From contig NZ_JAHAVQ010000016.1 of assembly GCF_029916425.1 (NCBI RefSeq), positions 1 through 55,193 on the forward strand: 55,193 nucleotides of DNA, in the 5' to 3' direction. Below, piece by piece: positions 40,840 through 49,973 of this stretch. The notes beneath the pieces were generated by a model. It was not told the origin of the DNA, ran no database searches, and saw nothing but the letters and a program-made list of their open reading frames with translations. The translations under genes and the position numbers were made by a program. The stretch is from Liquorilactobacillus sicerae (GTDB lineage: Bacteria > Bacillota > Bacilli > Lactobacillales > Lactobacillaceae). How positions within the stretch are numbered: position 1 is the first letter of the stretch; every line of letters starts with the position of its first letter.

Positions 40840-41915
40840 TACTTTTCTTTCAATGCTTCCCTATAAATATCAGCATAGCTTTTTGCCATCACAGTGGAAT
40901 TATAATGTGTTATTACATCTTCATAAGCATTATCCACAACTTTATCCGGTATATTTACCAACAATCTTTTAATGGTGCCAGCGTAATCGTCAATTGAGTT
41001 ACAAAGATAACCATTTTCTTTATTAACAATGACATTATTATTCCCACTTACATTCGAAACCACGCATACTTTTTTCATATACATAGATTCTAAAAGTGAC
41101 ATTGGCAATCCTTCCCACTTAGATGTTAATAGAAAAATTCCATATTTTGAAGCCAACTTTAATGCTTCACTTCTATTTTTCCATCCGGTTACTTCAATGT
41201 TAGGTGATGTTAACTGAGATCGAAGTTCCCCATTACCTATCCAAACAAATTTAGTATTAGGTAAGCTCTCAGCAATTTTATTAAAAACCTTGGGCCCTTT
41301 TTGTGTCGAGATTCTTCCAATTGTAAATACTACTTTACTTTTATTCTTATTTGAATCCTGATTATTAAGAACAGCATCAATATCTTTAACATTTATACCG
41401 TTATCAACATGAAAAGCACGCGAAGTTAACTTCTGAGTTTCACGATTTTCACCAACACTACATGAGATTGTTGTACAGTTTCTTTTAGCAGAAATAAATT
41501 CCATAAATCTATATAACTTTTTCTTAAAAGGACTAATATTGGACATCAAAAAGCTATATCCATGAGGAGTATAAAAAACAGGAATATTTTTCCCATTAAA
41601 AGCCCATCTTCCCAATACACCAGCTTTAGATGAGTGTAAATGAATTATATCCGGGTTAACATTTTTACATATCTTTTTGATTTCAAAGAAAGCTTTTATA
41701 TCGTGAATTGATATTTGACGAGTAAAATTGTTGACCTTAATTAAATGCACATTTTTATTAAAGTAGTCTTTATAATTAATGGGCGTCTGTTTTCGAACAG
41801 CGTATGCTACATAAACATCAAAATCTTCTGATAATCCATTAGCTAAATTGGTAATATATGTGAAAACACCGCCACCCATGGCCTCTACAAAGAATAATAC
41901 CTTTTTTTTCCTCAT
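40839..41915 (-). CDS. GT4-family glycosyltransferase
   Basis: This 358-residue GT-B transferase starts MRKKKVLFFVEAMGGGVFTY. The ATG at 41915 is chosen for GAGGG six bases before it. Motifs are LHSSKAGVLGRWAF (acceptor side), VVFTIGRISTQKGPKVFN, and TSKWEGLPMSLLESM (nucleotide-sugar Glu pair). Probably adds the second sugar after the priming enzyme, judging by its first position among the transferases. The upstream pseudogene stops 15 bases before the start. Confidence 0.92.
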   Translation of the reverse strand: MRKKKVLFFVEAMGGGVFTYITNLANGLSEDFDVYVAYAVRKQTPINYKDYFNKNVHLIKVNNFTRQISIHDIKAFFEIKKICKNVNPDIIHLHSSKAGVLGRWAFNGKNIPVFYTPHGYSFLMSNISPFKKKLYRFMEFISAKRNCTTISCSVGENRETQKLTSRAFHVDNGINVKDIDAVLNNQDSNKNKSKVVFTIGRISTQKGPKVFNKIAESLPNTKFVWIGNGELRSQLTSPNIEVTGWKNRSEALKLASKYGIFLLTSKWEGLPMSLLESMYMKKVCVVSNVSGNNNVIVNKENGYLCNSIDDYAGTIKRLLVNIPDKVVDNAYEDVITHYNSTVMAKSYADIYREALKEK

Positions 41916-41930
41916 ATTTTCCCTCGTCAC

Positions 41931-42152
41931 TTAATATGATCCATTTGATTTAAAAATTATGGCAACAGTTTTCAAAATAATATTCAAATCATTCATTACA
42001 CTGGCATCTTGGATGTATTCAAGATCTAATTCAACCATTTCATCAAATCCAACATTATTCCGCTCAGTGGCTTGTCAAAGGCCTGTATATCCCGGAACAA
42101 CATACAATCGTTGCTTATCATAATCTGTATATTGTTCTACTTCAGAGGGTAG
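41931..42152 (-). pseudogene. C-terminal remnant of a second priming phosphoglycosyltransferase
   Basis: The frame encodes LPSEVEQYTDYDKQRLYVV, PGYTGL, a TGA where Trp is expected, then QATERNNVGFDEMVELDLE and a short tail. It aligns residue by residue with the C-terminus of the intact priming enzyme at 43738-44436 but is clearly diverged. Its upstream part was removed by the IS3 copy ending at 42153. It is therefore a dead paralogue, broken by insertion and by a TGG-to-TGA change. Confidence 0.85.
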
Positions 42153-43501
42153 TGGATTGAAGTCAATATTTGAGACAGATTTTAAGAGACATTCAGAACC
42201 GCGTTTACCTTCCACAGCTCAAATAAATCATTAGTCGCGATTAATAACTTATTTGAACCCTGGAAAGCATTAAATCAGGCGGCCATTTGGCTCGTAAGTG
42301 TTGCAGTTTCAACTTGTAAGGGGGTCTGGTAGCCCAGTGAACTATGAATTCTCTTCCTATTGTAGAAAGCATGCACATATTCAAAAAGGACGGCAGCGGC
42401 AGTTTCATAATCTTCAAAGACCGCACTGGATAAACACATTCCTTTTGAGGGAAGCGTGAAAGGATTCCATTGGCGCATTATCATACGGACAACCCTTACG
42501 GCTGTATGAGTGGCGGATATGTAGTTCAGTTAAACGTTGATTGTAATCATCGCTGGTATACTGTGATCCTAAATCCGTATGGATAATCAGGTCCCCAGTA
42601 ATGGTTCGATTTTTAACCGCGCTTTCCAGGGTCTTTAAGACTAAATCAGTATCCATCTTTTTTGAGAATGAATAGCCGATAATTCGTCTTGAGTGCAGAT
42701 CCATGATGGTTGATAAGTAACACCAGCCATTACGCTTCGTTTGAATATAGGTCATATCAGCGGTCCATTTTTGATTTAAACCAGTGGTCGAGAAATCCTG
42801 CTTAAGCAAGTTGGGACGCTGTTCAACCTTGGTTTTGGAAGCCGAAGCCGCTTTCCACTTATTGACGGTAACGGAGTGGATATCCAGTTCCTTCATGAGC
42901 CGGGAAATCCGTCGTGGACTGCACCGAAGCTGCAGTGGTTGAAGTTCCAGATTCAATTCATGGTGGATCTTCATAACACCGTATCGCTGCTTAAATTCCG
43001 CAAAGATCCGCAGAATCCGTTGTTTCAAGTCTGCATCTTCGGCCCGGCGTTTTGAAGGTTTGGGGGATCGATAACGATAATACTGAGCTCTGGAAACACC
43101 GAGGATTCGGCACATCTTGGTTACCTGGTGGTGATGGCTTTCTTGGTGAATGTAATCAAAGATATTGGTTACTTCTGCGCAAGGAAGCCCAGGGCTTTTT
43201 TTAGGATTTCGTTCTCCTCAGACAGCGAAGCCAGTCGCTTTTCCATCGCTTTGATTTCGTCTGGCGATTTACCGGATTGAGTTTTGGCCTGGCCCTGGAT
43301 CCACTTATGAACGGTTGAATAGCCAATGCCATATTCTCTGGCCAGTTGGGCAGCTGATTCGCCTTGCTTATATAGGTTGATAATGTTTTATTTGAATTCT
43401 TTGTCGTAACGAGTTGGCATGTAAAAATTCCTTCCTTTTGAGAGACGATTTATTCATTATACCCTCTCTTAAAAGTTGTCTCAGGAATCAGCTTACATCC
43501 A
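42153..43501 (-). mobile_element. IS3-family element, copy A (degenerate)
   Basis: This 1349-bp element is bounded by TGGAT...TGAGACA repeats. It is nearly identical to copy B (53233-54583) but two bases shorter. OrfA has CAA changed to TAA after MPTRYDKEFK. OrfB has lost one A of an A5 run and one C near 42420-42450, splitting it into frames 42414-43115 and 42275-42484. No matching target duplication is seen, so the element is an inactive relic with a probable deletion at one side. Confidence 0.9.
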
Positions 43502-43714
43502 ATAATTGAATACATAGGATCTATTGCCAATAATAATTTATTTTTATTTGTAATGGAATTCGTGGCAGTATATATTATTGCCTTCATCATCACGTTGATA
43601 ATTAATTCCCTGCTTGTAATTATAAATTGCTCCGACTAATATGGGAAAATATAATTTTTGATTTCGCGGCATCTGAAATTTTTTGTGAGCCGCTACCAAT
43701 ATCTTAGTTTCCAA
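43502..43714 (-). pseudogene. N-terminal fragment of a DUF4422-type glycosyltransferase
   Basis: A frame from a TTG at 43714, preceded by GGGGGAG, encodes LETKILVAAHKKFQMPRNQK and YFPILVGAIYNYKQGINYQ followed by RDDEGNNI. These are the conserved opening blocks of DUF4422 capsule transferases (normally about 250 residues). The frame then degenerates to EFHYK-stop before the IS3 copy. A functional copy would add a further sugar, so its loss probably shortens or alters the repeat unit. Confidence 0.72.
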
Positions 43715-43737
43715 CGTTATTCATCTCCCCCCTTTTA

Positions 43738-44436
43738 TTAGTAGGCATTGTTAGGAAAAATCATAATTGTAATCGTTTTTATTAAAATGTAAAAATCAAA
43801 TAATATTCCGGCCTTCCGTATGTACTTAAGATCCAATTCTACCATCTCATGAAAGCCAACATTATTTCTTTCTCCTACTTGCCAGAGGCCTGTGCATCCA
43901 GGAATAACTAATAATCTTTGCTTATCATATTCGGTATACTTTTTTACTTCCCATCTTAAAGGCGGCCTTGGGCCTACCAAAGACATATCTCCCTTAATTA
44001 CATTTATAAGTTGGGGTAATTCATCAATACTATATTTGCGAATAACTCGACCAACTCTGGTGACTCGCGGATCAGATTCCATTTTAAACATTGCGCCATC
44101 AACATCGTTCCTGTCCAATAAAACCTTTAGTTTTCTATCGGCATTAATAACCATTGATCTAAATTTATACATCTTAAAAGGATGACCATCTTTTCCAATC
44201 CTAATTTGAGAATAAATTATTGGCCCATTAGGATCATCAATTTTTATTAAAATAGCAGTAATAACAAATATCGGAATTAATAAAATAATAGCAATTATAC
44301 TTAATAATTCATCAAAAAAACGTTTAAAGAAATGGTAGAAAACACGTTTTTCAATCTGATCTTTACTTATTGTATTATTGCTTTTCAATGAATGATAGTG
44401 TTGAAAATCTCCTCTACCATGTCCCTCAGTTTGCAT
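43738..44436 (-). CDS. priming phosphoglycosyltransferase (undecaprenyl-phosphate sugar transferase)
   Basis: This 232-residue short-form bacterial sugar transferase has one N-terminal membrane helix (LLSIIAIILLIPIFVITAIL). The catalytic blocks follow: GPIIYSQIRIGKDGHPFKMY, KFRSMVINAD, TRVGRVIRKYSIDELPQ (Asp-Glu pair), INVIKGDMSLVGPRPP and PGCTGLWQVGERNNVG. It loads the first sugar phosphate onto undecaprenyl phosphate and so starts EPS assembly. Wzb lies 20 bases upstream. A broken paralogue follows beyond the IS3 copy. Confidence 0.94.
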   Translation of the reverse strand: MQTEGHGRGDFQHYHSLKSNNTISKDQIEKRVFYHFFKRFFDELLSIIAIILLIPIFVITAILIKIDDPNGPIIYSQIRIGKDGHPFKMYKFRSMVINADRKLKVLLDRNDVDGAMFKMESDPRVTRVGRVIRKYSIDELPQLINVIKGDMSLVGPRPPLRWEVKKYTEYDKQRLLVIPGCTGLWQVGERNNVGFHEMVELDLKYIRKAGILFDFYILIKTITIMIFPNNAY

Positions 44437-44456
44437 AAGTCAGCCCCCCCCTCAGA

Positions 44457-45221
44457 CTAAAATAAACGAAATAGATGTGTTTTTATTTCAGAAAAATTAT
44501 TGGGCAAAATATTGTCACCATTAATTATTCTTTTAGCATTCTCGTTAAATCGAGATACATAATCATTACCAAATTCATGATTCATTTTTACAAAAGCATT
44601 AGTCATTTCGTATTTACGATTAGGTAAATTATGGACATCTGAAGCAAAAATATATGCCTGTCCAGCCTGAATTAATTGTTTACTAAATTTCTGTACTTTG
44701 TGACCAAAGATTCCAACATAACTGCTAGCTGTTATTTGAGAAAGGCAGCCCCTACTTAATAAATCATACAAAATGTCTGGTTTTTTCATAATCATAGTAT
44801 TACGTTCTGGATGAACAATAACCGGTATAATTCCCCGTTGCATAAGTTCATAAATCATATTATTAGTATAGCTTGGAATATCATTATCCGGGAATTCCAA
44901 CATTAGATATCGCCCACCCTTATCAGCAAATAAAATATCATCTTGATCAAGAGCGGTTAATAAATCGCCATTTATTCTAACTTCCTGCCCAGGAAAAACC
45001 TTGAGTGAAATTTTGTGTCTATCAAGCTCCACTTGAAACTCTTGTGTTTGCTGAATAACTGCTTTTTTGTGATTAAGATAAACACCATTCATATGATGAG
45101 GCGTTAATAATGCATAGTCGATGCCATCCCTTACTGCATCATTAGCTAATTTCAAAGAAATATCCATACTTTTAGACCCGTCATCCACCCCTGGAAGCAA
45201 ATGACAATGCAAATCAATCAT
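44457..45221 (-). CDS. wzb: CpsB/CapC-family tyrosine-protein phosphatase
   Basis: This 254-residue PHP-domain, metal-dependent phosphatase has metal-ligand motifs MIDLHCHLLPGVDDGSK at the N-terminus, ALLTPHHMNG, IPVIVHPERN and FASDVHN. It dephosphorylates the tyrosine tail of the Wze kinase and tunes chain length. Gene order Wzd-Wze-Wzb with short gaps is standard for lactobacillar and streptococcal EPS clusters. Confidence 0.94.
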   Translation of the reverse strand: MIDLHCHLLPGVDDGSKSMDISLKLANDAVRDGIDYALLTPHHMNGVYLNHKKAVIQQTQEFQVELDRHKISLKVFPGQEVRINGDLLTALDQDDILFADKGGRYLMLEFPDNDIPSYTNNMIYELMQRGIIPVIVHPERNTMIMKKPDILYDLLSRGCLSQITASSYVGIFGHKVQKFSKQLIQAGQAYIFASDVHNLPNRKYEMTNAFVKMNHEFGNDYVSRFNENAKRIINGDNILPNNFSEIKTHLFRLF

Positions 45222-45243
45222 TTTATATCATATCCCTTGGCAA

Positions 45244-45987
45244 CTATTTACCCTCATTATCATAACCGTACCCATATCCATATCCATAGCCATAACCGTA
45301 CCCATTCTTAGGTGCAACGTCATTTAATACATAACCTAATAAATTGGCTTTAACCATTTTTAAGAGTTCAGTTGAGCGCTTTATAGCTAATTTTTGTGCT
45401 AATCCTTGGCGCACTACCAACACCACCCCATCAACCTGAGCTGCAATAATTTGCGTATCAGTAACTGACAATAATGACGGAACATCTAAAATAATCACAT
45501 CATAGATTTTCTTAAAATAAGAAATTAATTCTTTCATCCGATTAGAAGCCAACAGGTCTGATGGATTAGGTGGAATGGGTCCACTAGTGATCACAGATAA
45601 ATTATCAATCTCCGTCTTTTGCACTACTGAATTGAAATCTATATCAGTGGATAAAGTCGTGGACAAACCATTAGTATTTAATAAACCAAATGTAGTATGC
45701 AAAGTTGGACGCCGCAAGTCTGAATCAATAAATAGAACTTTCTGCCCCTGCTGAGCCCAAATAACCGCCAAGTTAGCTGAAACAGTTGATTTTCCTTCAC
45801 TAACTGCCGAAGAAGTAAAAATAATTGTTTTTAACTTCTGATTAACTGCCGAAAAATTAATGTTTGTTCTAACTGTACGAAATTGTTCAGAAACAACGTC
45901 TTTAGGATCAACATCAGTAATTAATTTCACACCGTTCCTTAAAGTATCGGTGGAAAGCTTTTTTCTTTGATGATGAAAAATATTCAT
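45244..45987 (-). CDS. wze: EPS tyrosine kinase (CpsD/CapB-type BY-kinase)
   Basis: This 247-residue cytoplasmic kinase has Walker A SSAVSEGKSTVSANLA, Walker A' VLFIDSDLRRPTL and a Walker B of VIILDVPSLL, where Val-Pro-Ser replaces the common Thr-Pro-Pro. The C-terminus is an alternating Gly-Tyr tail (NGYGYGYGYGYG and on), the autophosphorylation cluster, encoded by tandem 6-bp repeats near 45255-45300. It works with Wzd as membrane activator and Wzb as phosphatase to control polymer length and export. Confidence 0.94.
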   Translation of the reverse strand: MNIFHHQRKKLSTDTLRNGVKLITDVDPKDVVSEQFRTVRTNINFSAVNQKLKTIIFTSSAVSEGKSTVSANLAVIWAQQGQKVLFIDSDLRRPTLHTTFGLLNTNGLSTTLSTDIDFNSVVQKTEIDNLSVITSGPIPPNPSDLLASNRMKELISYFKKIYDVIILDVPSLLSVTDTQIIAAQVDGVVLVVRQGLAQKLAIKRSTELLKMVKANLLGYVLNDVAPKNGYGYGYGYGYGYGYDNEGK

Positions 45988-46012
45988 AATTTTCTCCTAC
46001 ATAAATTAAAAT

Positions 46013-46873
46013 TTAAACTCTTCGATGATTCGGTTTGAGATGTTCCTCATGCCGTTTATTAGCTAAATGTGAACCATGTATTTTACGAATTTCTGCTATG
46101 TGACCTAGATTAGTCAATTTTAACTCATTAGTTAAAAATTCATCATCCTTAATCGTTGTATCTGTTAATTCCTTAACAAACGAATAACTTATACCTACCA
46201 ACACTCCTAATAATAATCCAAACAATGTAATATAACTAGTCTTAGGAAAAGTCTTATTATCATTAGCTGTAGCTTTAGATACAATAGTGACGTTATTTAC
46301 ACTCATAATATTTTTTATTTTAGACCTAAAAATATCAGCTGTCTCATTAGCAATTGCTGCTGCCTCTTGTGGATCCGTGCTTTCAACGCTCAATGCAAAC
46401 ACTTGCGAATTCTGCTGGTTCGAAATAGATATCGAATTCTCTAGGTCAGTCACTGAAACATTATATGAATTCCCAGTTGATTCAATTAATGCAGGTCTGG
46501 CCGCCCGCACTAATTTTTTTTTGCCAGTTGCAGAACTTCTTCTATACACGGCCTTTTGTGCTTTTCGGATCACTCGTTCTGGACTAGCAAGATTATGCTT
46601 GACCTGCTTTAAAATAACTTCGTTAGTGATGATGTCCTTATATGTACTAATCATTTGAACATCTGCTTGTTGGTCTTGATATTCGGTACCAGCAGCATCA
46701 TTATCCGACTTTCGATTAACTAGTAATTGTGTTGTAGAAGTATATTTCGGTGTTAATACAAACTCTGACACGCTGAATGCAATTATCATTAGTCCAAACG
46801 CACTGATTATGATAAACAATAAATGTTTTCTTAATATACCGATTATTTGCCGTAAATCTAAACTATTTTCCAT
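46013..46873 (-). CDS. wzd: chain-length regulator and kinase activator (Wzz/CpsC-type)
   Basis: This 286-residue membrane protein has N- and C-terminal helices (HLLFIIISAFGLMIIAFSV and ITLFGLLLGVLVGISYSFV) enclosing an extracellular Wzz domain. That domain starts TPKYTSTTQLLVNRKSDND. The cytoplasmic C-terminus is basic (ANKRHEEHLKPNHRRV) and should bind and activate Wze. GGAGG precedes the ATG. First gene of the phosphoregulatory trio, after the LCP gene. Confidence 0.93.
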   Translation of the reverse strand: MENSLDLRQIIGILRKHLLFIIISAFGLMIIAFSVSEFVLTPKYTSTTQLLVNRKSDNDAAGTEYQDQQADVQMISTYKDIITNEVILKQVKHNLASPERVIRKAQKAVYRRSSATGKKKLVRAARPALIESTGNSYNVSVTDLENSISISNQQNSQVFALSVESTDPQEAAAIANETADIFRSKIKNIMSVNNVTIVSKATANDNKTFPKTSYITLFGLLLGVLVGISYSFVKELTDTTIKDDEFLTNELKLTNLGHIAEIRKIHGSHLANKRHEEHLKPNHRRV

Positions 46874-47022
46874 ATCAATCCTCCAACGATGAATTATTAC
46901 TTATATTTAACATGATAAAATTGGTAGGCTGTTTCCACTATTCGGCTTTAGAATTTTCCTTTTTAACACTTCGTGATTGGAACTGAAATTAGAGAGGAGA
47001 TAATGACTAATACTAATTGCCA

Positions 47023-48000
47023 TTATTTTTCCAATGATAGCCCAAGACTCTTTCGCAATATATTAGTTGCTCTTAGGCGTTCAACCGATGAAACCACTTC
47101 AAAATCTTGGCCACCGATTTTCTTAGATGTTCCTTGAACATATTCTGATTTCACATTTTTGCCCGAATGACGATAGTTCAGTGCTAGTTTAATTAATTGT
47201 GAACGTGTTAAATCTGTCTTCATTTCGTCTGCAATATCCACTAAAAAATCGTTATTAAGAACTGTCTTGTATGAAATTGATTTACGCATCAGTGCTTCAA
47301 TTACCAATCTTTGACGCTGTTGCCGTCCATAATCTCCCCGTGGGTCATCATAGCGCATACGTGAAAATTTTAAAGCTGTCTTACCGTCCATATGCATTGC
47401 TTTGTTTTTCGTAAATTTAGTGCCTTCATAAGTGAATGTTAACGGCGATACAATATCTAGGCCACCAATCTTATTGATAGCCTTCTCTAGCCCACCCATA
47501 TTAATCAATAAATAATAATCAATTGGTACATTCATATATTTCTGCAAAGTAGCGATGGTTTCTTTCGTGCCACCATAGGTATAGGCAGCATTTATTTTGG
47601 CAGGTGAATAAGCAGAATAGCCTGGCAAATCAACCTTCATATCTCGGGGTAAACTCATCAGCGTTGTTTTCTGTGTCTTAGGATTGATAGTCATCATCAT
47701 AATAGTATCCGTACGTCCCTTATAGCTTCGGCCTAAAGCACCAGTATCTGTTCCCAACAGCAAAATCGAAACCGGCTTAGTCTTATTAATGACATCGCTA
47801 GCACTTCTTAACTTTGGAGCCCCAGATGTTTTATAAATCACTTGCGATGTTTGTGACAGTTTATACCAAGCGTAACCAACATAGCTTCCCATACCAATCA
47901 ATAAAATGGCAACTCCTGCTAATGTTATATACTTAAGATAGCGTTTTCGCCGGTGATGGTAACTGTGATGTTCACGATGTTTAATATTTTGTGTTCCCAT
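47023..48000 (-). CDS. LytR-CpsA-Psr (LCP) family protein
   Basis: This 325-residue protein has an N-terminal basic, His-rich cytoplasmic tail, one membrane helix (YITLAGVAILLIGMGSYVGY) and an extracellular LCP domain. The domain shows SILLLGTDTGALGRSYKGRT, DTIMMMTINPKTQKTTLMSL and PRDMKVDLPG, with catalytic-type Asp and Arg residues, then FSRMRYDDPRGDYGRQQRQR. LCP enzymes transfer lipid-linked glycopolymers to peptidoglycan, here probably anchoring the EPS. A 149-bp gap before wzd may carry a promoter. Confidence 0.94.
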   Translation of the reverse strand: MGTQNIKHREHHSYHHRRKRYLKYITLAGVAILLIGMGSYVGYAWYKLSQTSQVIYKTSGAPKLRSASDVINKTKPVSILLLGTDTGALGRSYKGRTDTIMMMTINPKTQKTTLMSLPRDMKVDLPGYSAYSPAKINAAYTYGGTKETIATLQKYMNVPIDYYLLINMGGLEKAINKIGGLDIVSPLTFTYEGTKFTKNKAMHMDGKTALKFSRMRYDDPRGDYGRQQRQRLVIEALMRKSISYKTVLNNDFLVDIADEMKTDLTRSQLIKLALNYRHSGKNVKSEYVQGTSKKIGGQDFEVVSSVERLRATNILRKSLGLSLEK

Positions 48001-48048
48001 ACTGATCGCTTCCTATAATTTCCAAACGTAATATTGTTTTTCACACAA

Positions 48049-48981
48049 TTATTTTTTGTCCAACCGTGAAGAAACCACTTTTTTACTCTGTTTATCCTCT
48101 GCCTTTAATTTTTCTGCTAAAACTAAAATGTAGTTTTTTAACTTATCCTGAATTTCAGGATGCGTTAACCCATATTCAATATTGGTTTGAACATACCCAA
48201 GCTTATTGCCCACATCATATCGTTGACCCTTAAATTCGTGAGCAAATACTCGCTGGGTTTGATTTAACGTATCAATAGCATCGGTTAATTGAATCTCACC
48301 ACCCTTACCTGGCTTTTGGTTATCCAAAATATCAAATATTTCTGGGGTTAATAAATATCTTCCAATAATAGCCAAATCACTAGGTGCTTTATCTATAGTT
48401 GGCTTTTCAACAAACTGACGAACATTGTAAAGCCCGTCAGAGACCTGGTTCTCAGGATCAATAACACCATAATCGGATACATCTTCATGTGGTACCTTCT
48501 TAACCGCCAGAATAGATGCGTGAGTCTTTTGATATCTATTAATTAATTGCTTAGTCAGCGGAATCTTATCATTCATTAAATCATCACCCAGCATAACCAC
48601 GAATGGTTCATTAGCAATGAACGACTTAGCCATACGCACAGCATCACATAATCCGTTAGGATAAGGTTGACGAACAAAAAATAAATTCACACCAATAGCG
48701 GTTGTGTCATTAACTAGTTTAAGTAACCCCGTCTTATTCTTCATTTTTAAGTTTTGTTCCAATTCAGGTGCTGAATCAAAGTGATCTTCAATCGATCTCT
48801 TTTGCTTACCCTCAACAATCAAAATATCGGTAATTCCGCTTGCCTTCGCTTCCTCAACAATAAATTGAATCGTCGGCTTATCCACTATTGGCAGCATTTC
48901 TTTAGCCAGTGCCTTTGTAGCTGGAAGAAAGCGCGTCCCTAAACCAGCTGCCGGTATAACCGCTTTGCGTACCTTCATCAT
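48049..48981 (-). CDS. galU: UTP-glucose-1-phosphate uridylyltransferase
   Basis: This 310-residue nucleotidyltransferase makes UDP-glucose from UTP and glucose-1-phosphate. N-terminal [20 protein letters not shown] with [20 protein letters not shown] forms the nucleotide-binding signature. VVMLGDDLM carries the metal-binding Asp, and the FVEKP and [12 protein letters not shown] motifs follow. A minus-strand -10 TATAAT (49036-49031) lies about 50 bases upstream of the ATG. It supplies the precursor for UDP-glucose and UDP-galactose used by the cluster. Confidence 0.96.
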   Translation of the reverse strand: MMKVRKAVIPAAGLGTRFLPATKALAKEMLPIVDKPTIQFIVEEAKASGITDILIVEGKQKRSIEDHFDSAPELEQNLKMKNKTGLLKLVNDTTAIGVNLFFVRQPYPNGLCDAVRMAKSFIANEPFVVMLGDDLMNDKIPLTKQLINRYQKTHASILAVKKVPHEDVSDYGVIDPENQVSDGLYNVRQFVEKPTIDKAPSDLAIIGRYLLTPEIFDILDNQKPGKGGEIQLTDAIDTLNQTQRVFAHEFKGQRYDVGNKLGYVQTNIEYGLTHPEIQDKLKNYILVLAEKLKAEDKQSKKVVSSRLDKK

Positions 48982-49181
48982 TTAAAACCCCTTTCTAATT
49001 ACAAATAATGTTTTTCATCATAACAAATGCATTATACCGTAAACAGATTGCCAGAGCACTCCGATATTTAAAAAACGAAGATTGTTCTAAGAGACAGGTC
49101 TTCGATACTGTAAACTTCATAAAAGTCCAGACTTTATCTAAAAGATCCTAACAGTGGCAATAATCACTCGCTTCACAGTAA

Positions 49182-49973
49182 CTAATATCTAATTTGGTAC
49201 CAAATTAAGGACCCCATAAAGATAATAACCTCTGCAGTGGCAATAAAGAAACTAACAGGCCAATTAGTGACGTATCCTAAGTATAACCCTGTCCAAGTAC
49301 CAAAAAGCGCAAATATAATTGCCAGTAACATCATTTTTCCAACCCCATGAACAAAATACCTTGCACTAGCCGCTGGTAAGGTTAGCAGAACAAAGATCAA
49401 CAATGATCCGATTATTTGTGCAGCTACGCTTACTGTAATGGATACTAGCAACAAAAACACAATTGAAATTCGCATATTATTAATACCGTTCGCTTGAGCT
49501 CCGACAGAATCAAAGGAATCAAACTTTAACTGCCTATATAGAACTAAGACTCCTATTAAGATAATTGCTGAAAGCAGCATTATCTGATTTACTTCCTGCT
49601 CACTAATCCCTATTACACTACCGAATAAAATACTAGTGGCTGAATTTGAAGTCTGGTTAGATATGGATAAAAATAAAATTCCTAGTCCCATAAATAATGA
49701 GGAAACAGCGCTAATAACCGATTCCCTACGCGATGACTTAACCCCTAATTGGCCAACCATTACCGAACTAATTAATGTAAAGAGTAGCATACCGTTCAAC
49801 GGTGCCCAACCAATAAAGACACCAAAGGCGGCACCAGAAAATCCTATTTCTGACAAAGTATGAGTCAAAAAAGACATTTTTCTAGCAATTACAAATACCC
49901 CCATAATCCCACTAATAATTGCAATAAAAGTCCCCGCCGTAAAAGCGTGTTGCATAAATTCTAAATTAAACAT
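49182..49973 (-). CDS. metal (Zn/Mn) ABC transporter permease
   Basis: This 263-residue permease of the ABC-3 (ZnuB/AdcB/MntB) family has about eight membrane helices. It starts MFNLEFMQHAFTAGTFIAII, with family motifs SFLTHTLSEIGFSGAAFGVF and GSLLIFVLLTLPAASARYF. The ATG at 49973 overlaps the end of the ATPase gene by 8 bases, with GGAGA upstream, so translation is coupled. Third gene of the binding protein-ATPase-permease operon. Confidence 0.93.
   Translation of the reverse strand: MFNLEFMQHAFTAGTFIAIISGIMGVFVIARKMSFLTHTLSEIGFSGAAFGVFIGWAPLNGMLLFTLISSVMVGQLGVKSSRRESVISAVSSLFMGLGILFLSISNQTSNSATSILFGSVIGISEQEVNQIMLLSAIILIGVLVLYRQLKFDSFDSVGAQANGINNMRISIVFLLLVSITVSVAAQIIGSLLIFVLLTLPAASARYFVHGVGKMMLLAIIFALFGTWTGLYLGYVTNWPVSFFIATAEVIIFMGSLIWYQIRY

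Noticed and set aside
46287..46658. 123-codon plus-strand frame opposite wzd
   Set aside because: Antisense shadow of the Wzd extracellular domain; Cys/Phe-rich and without a start signal.
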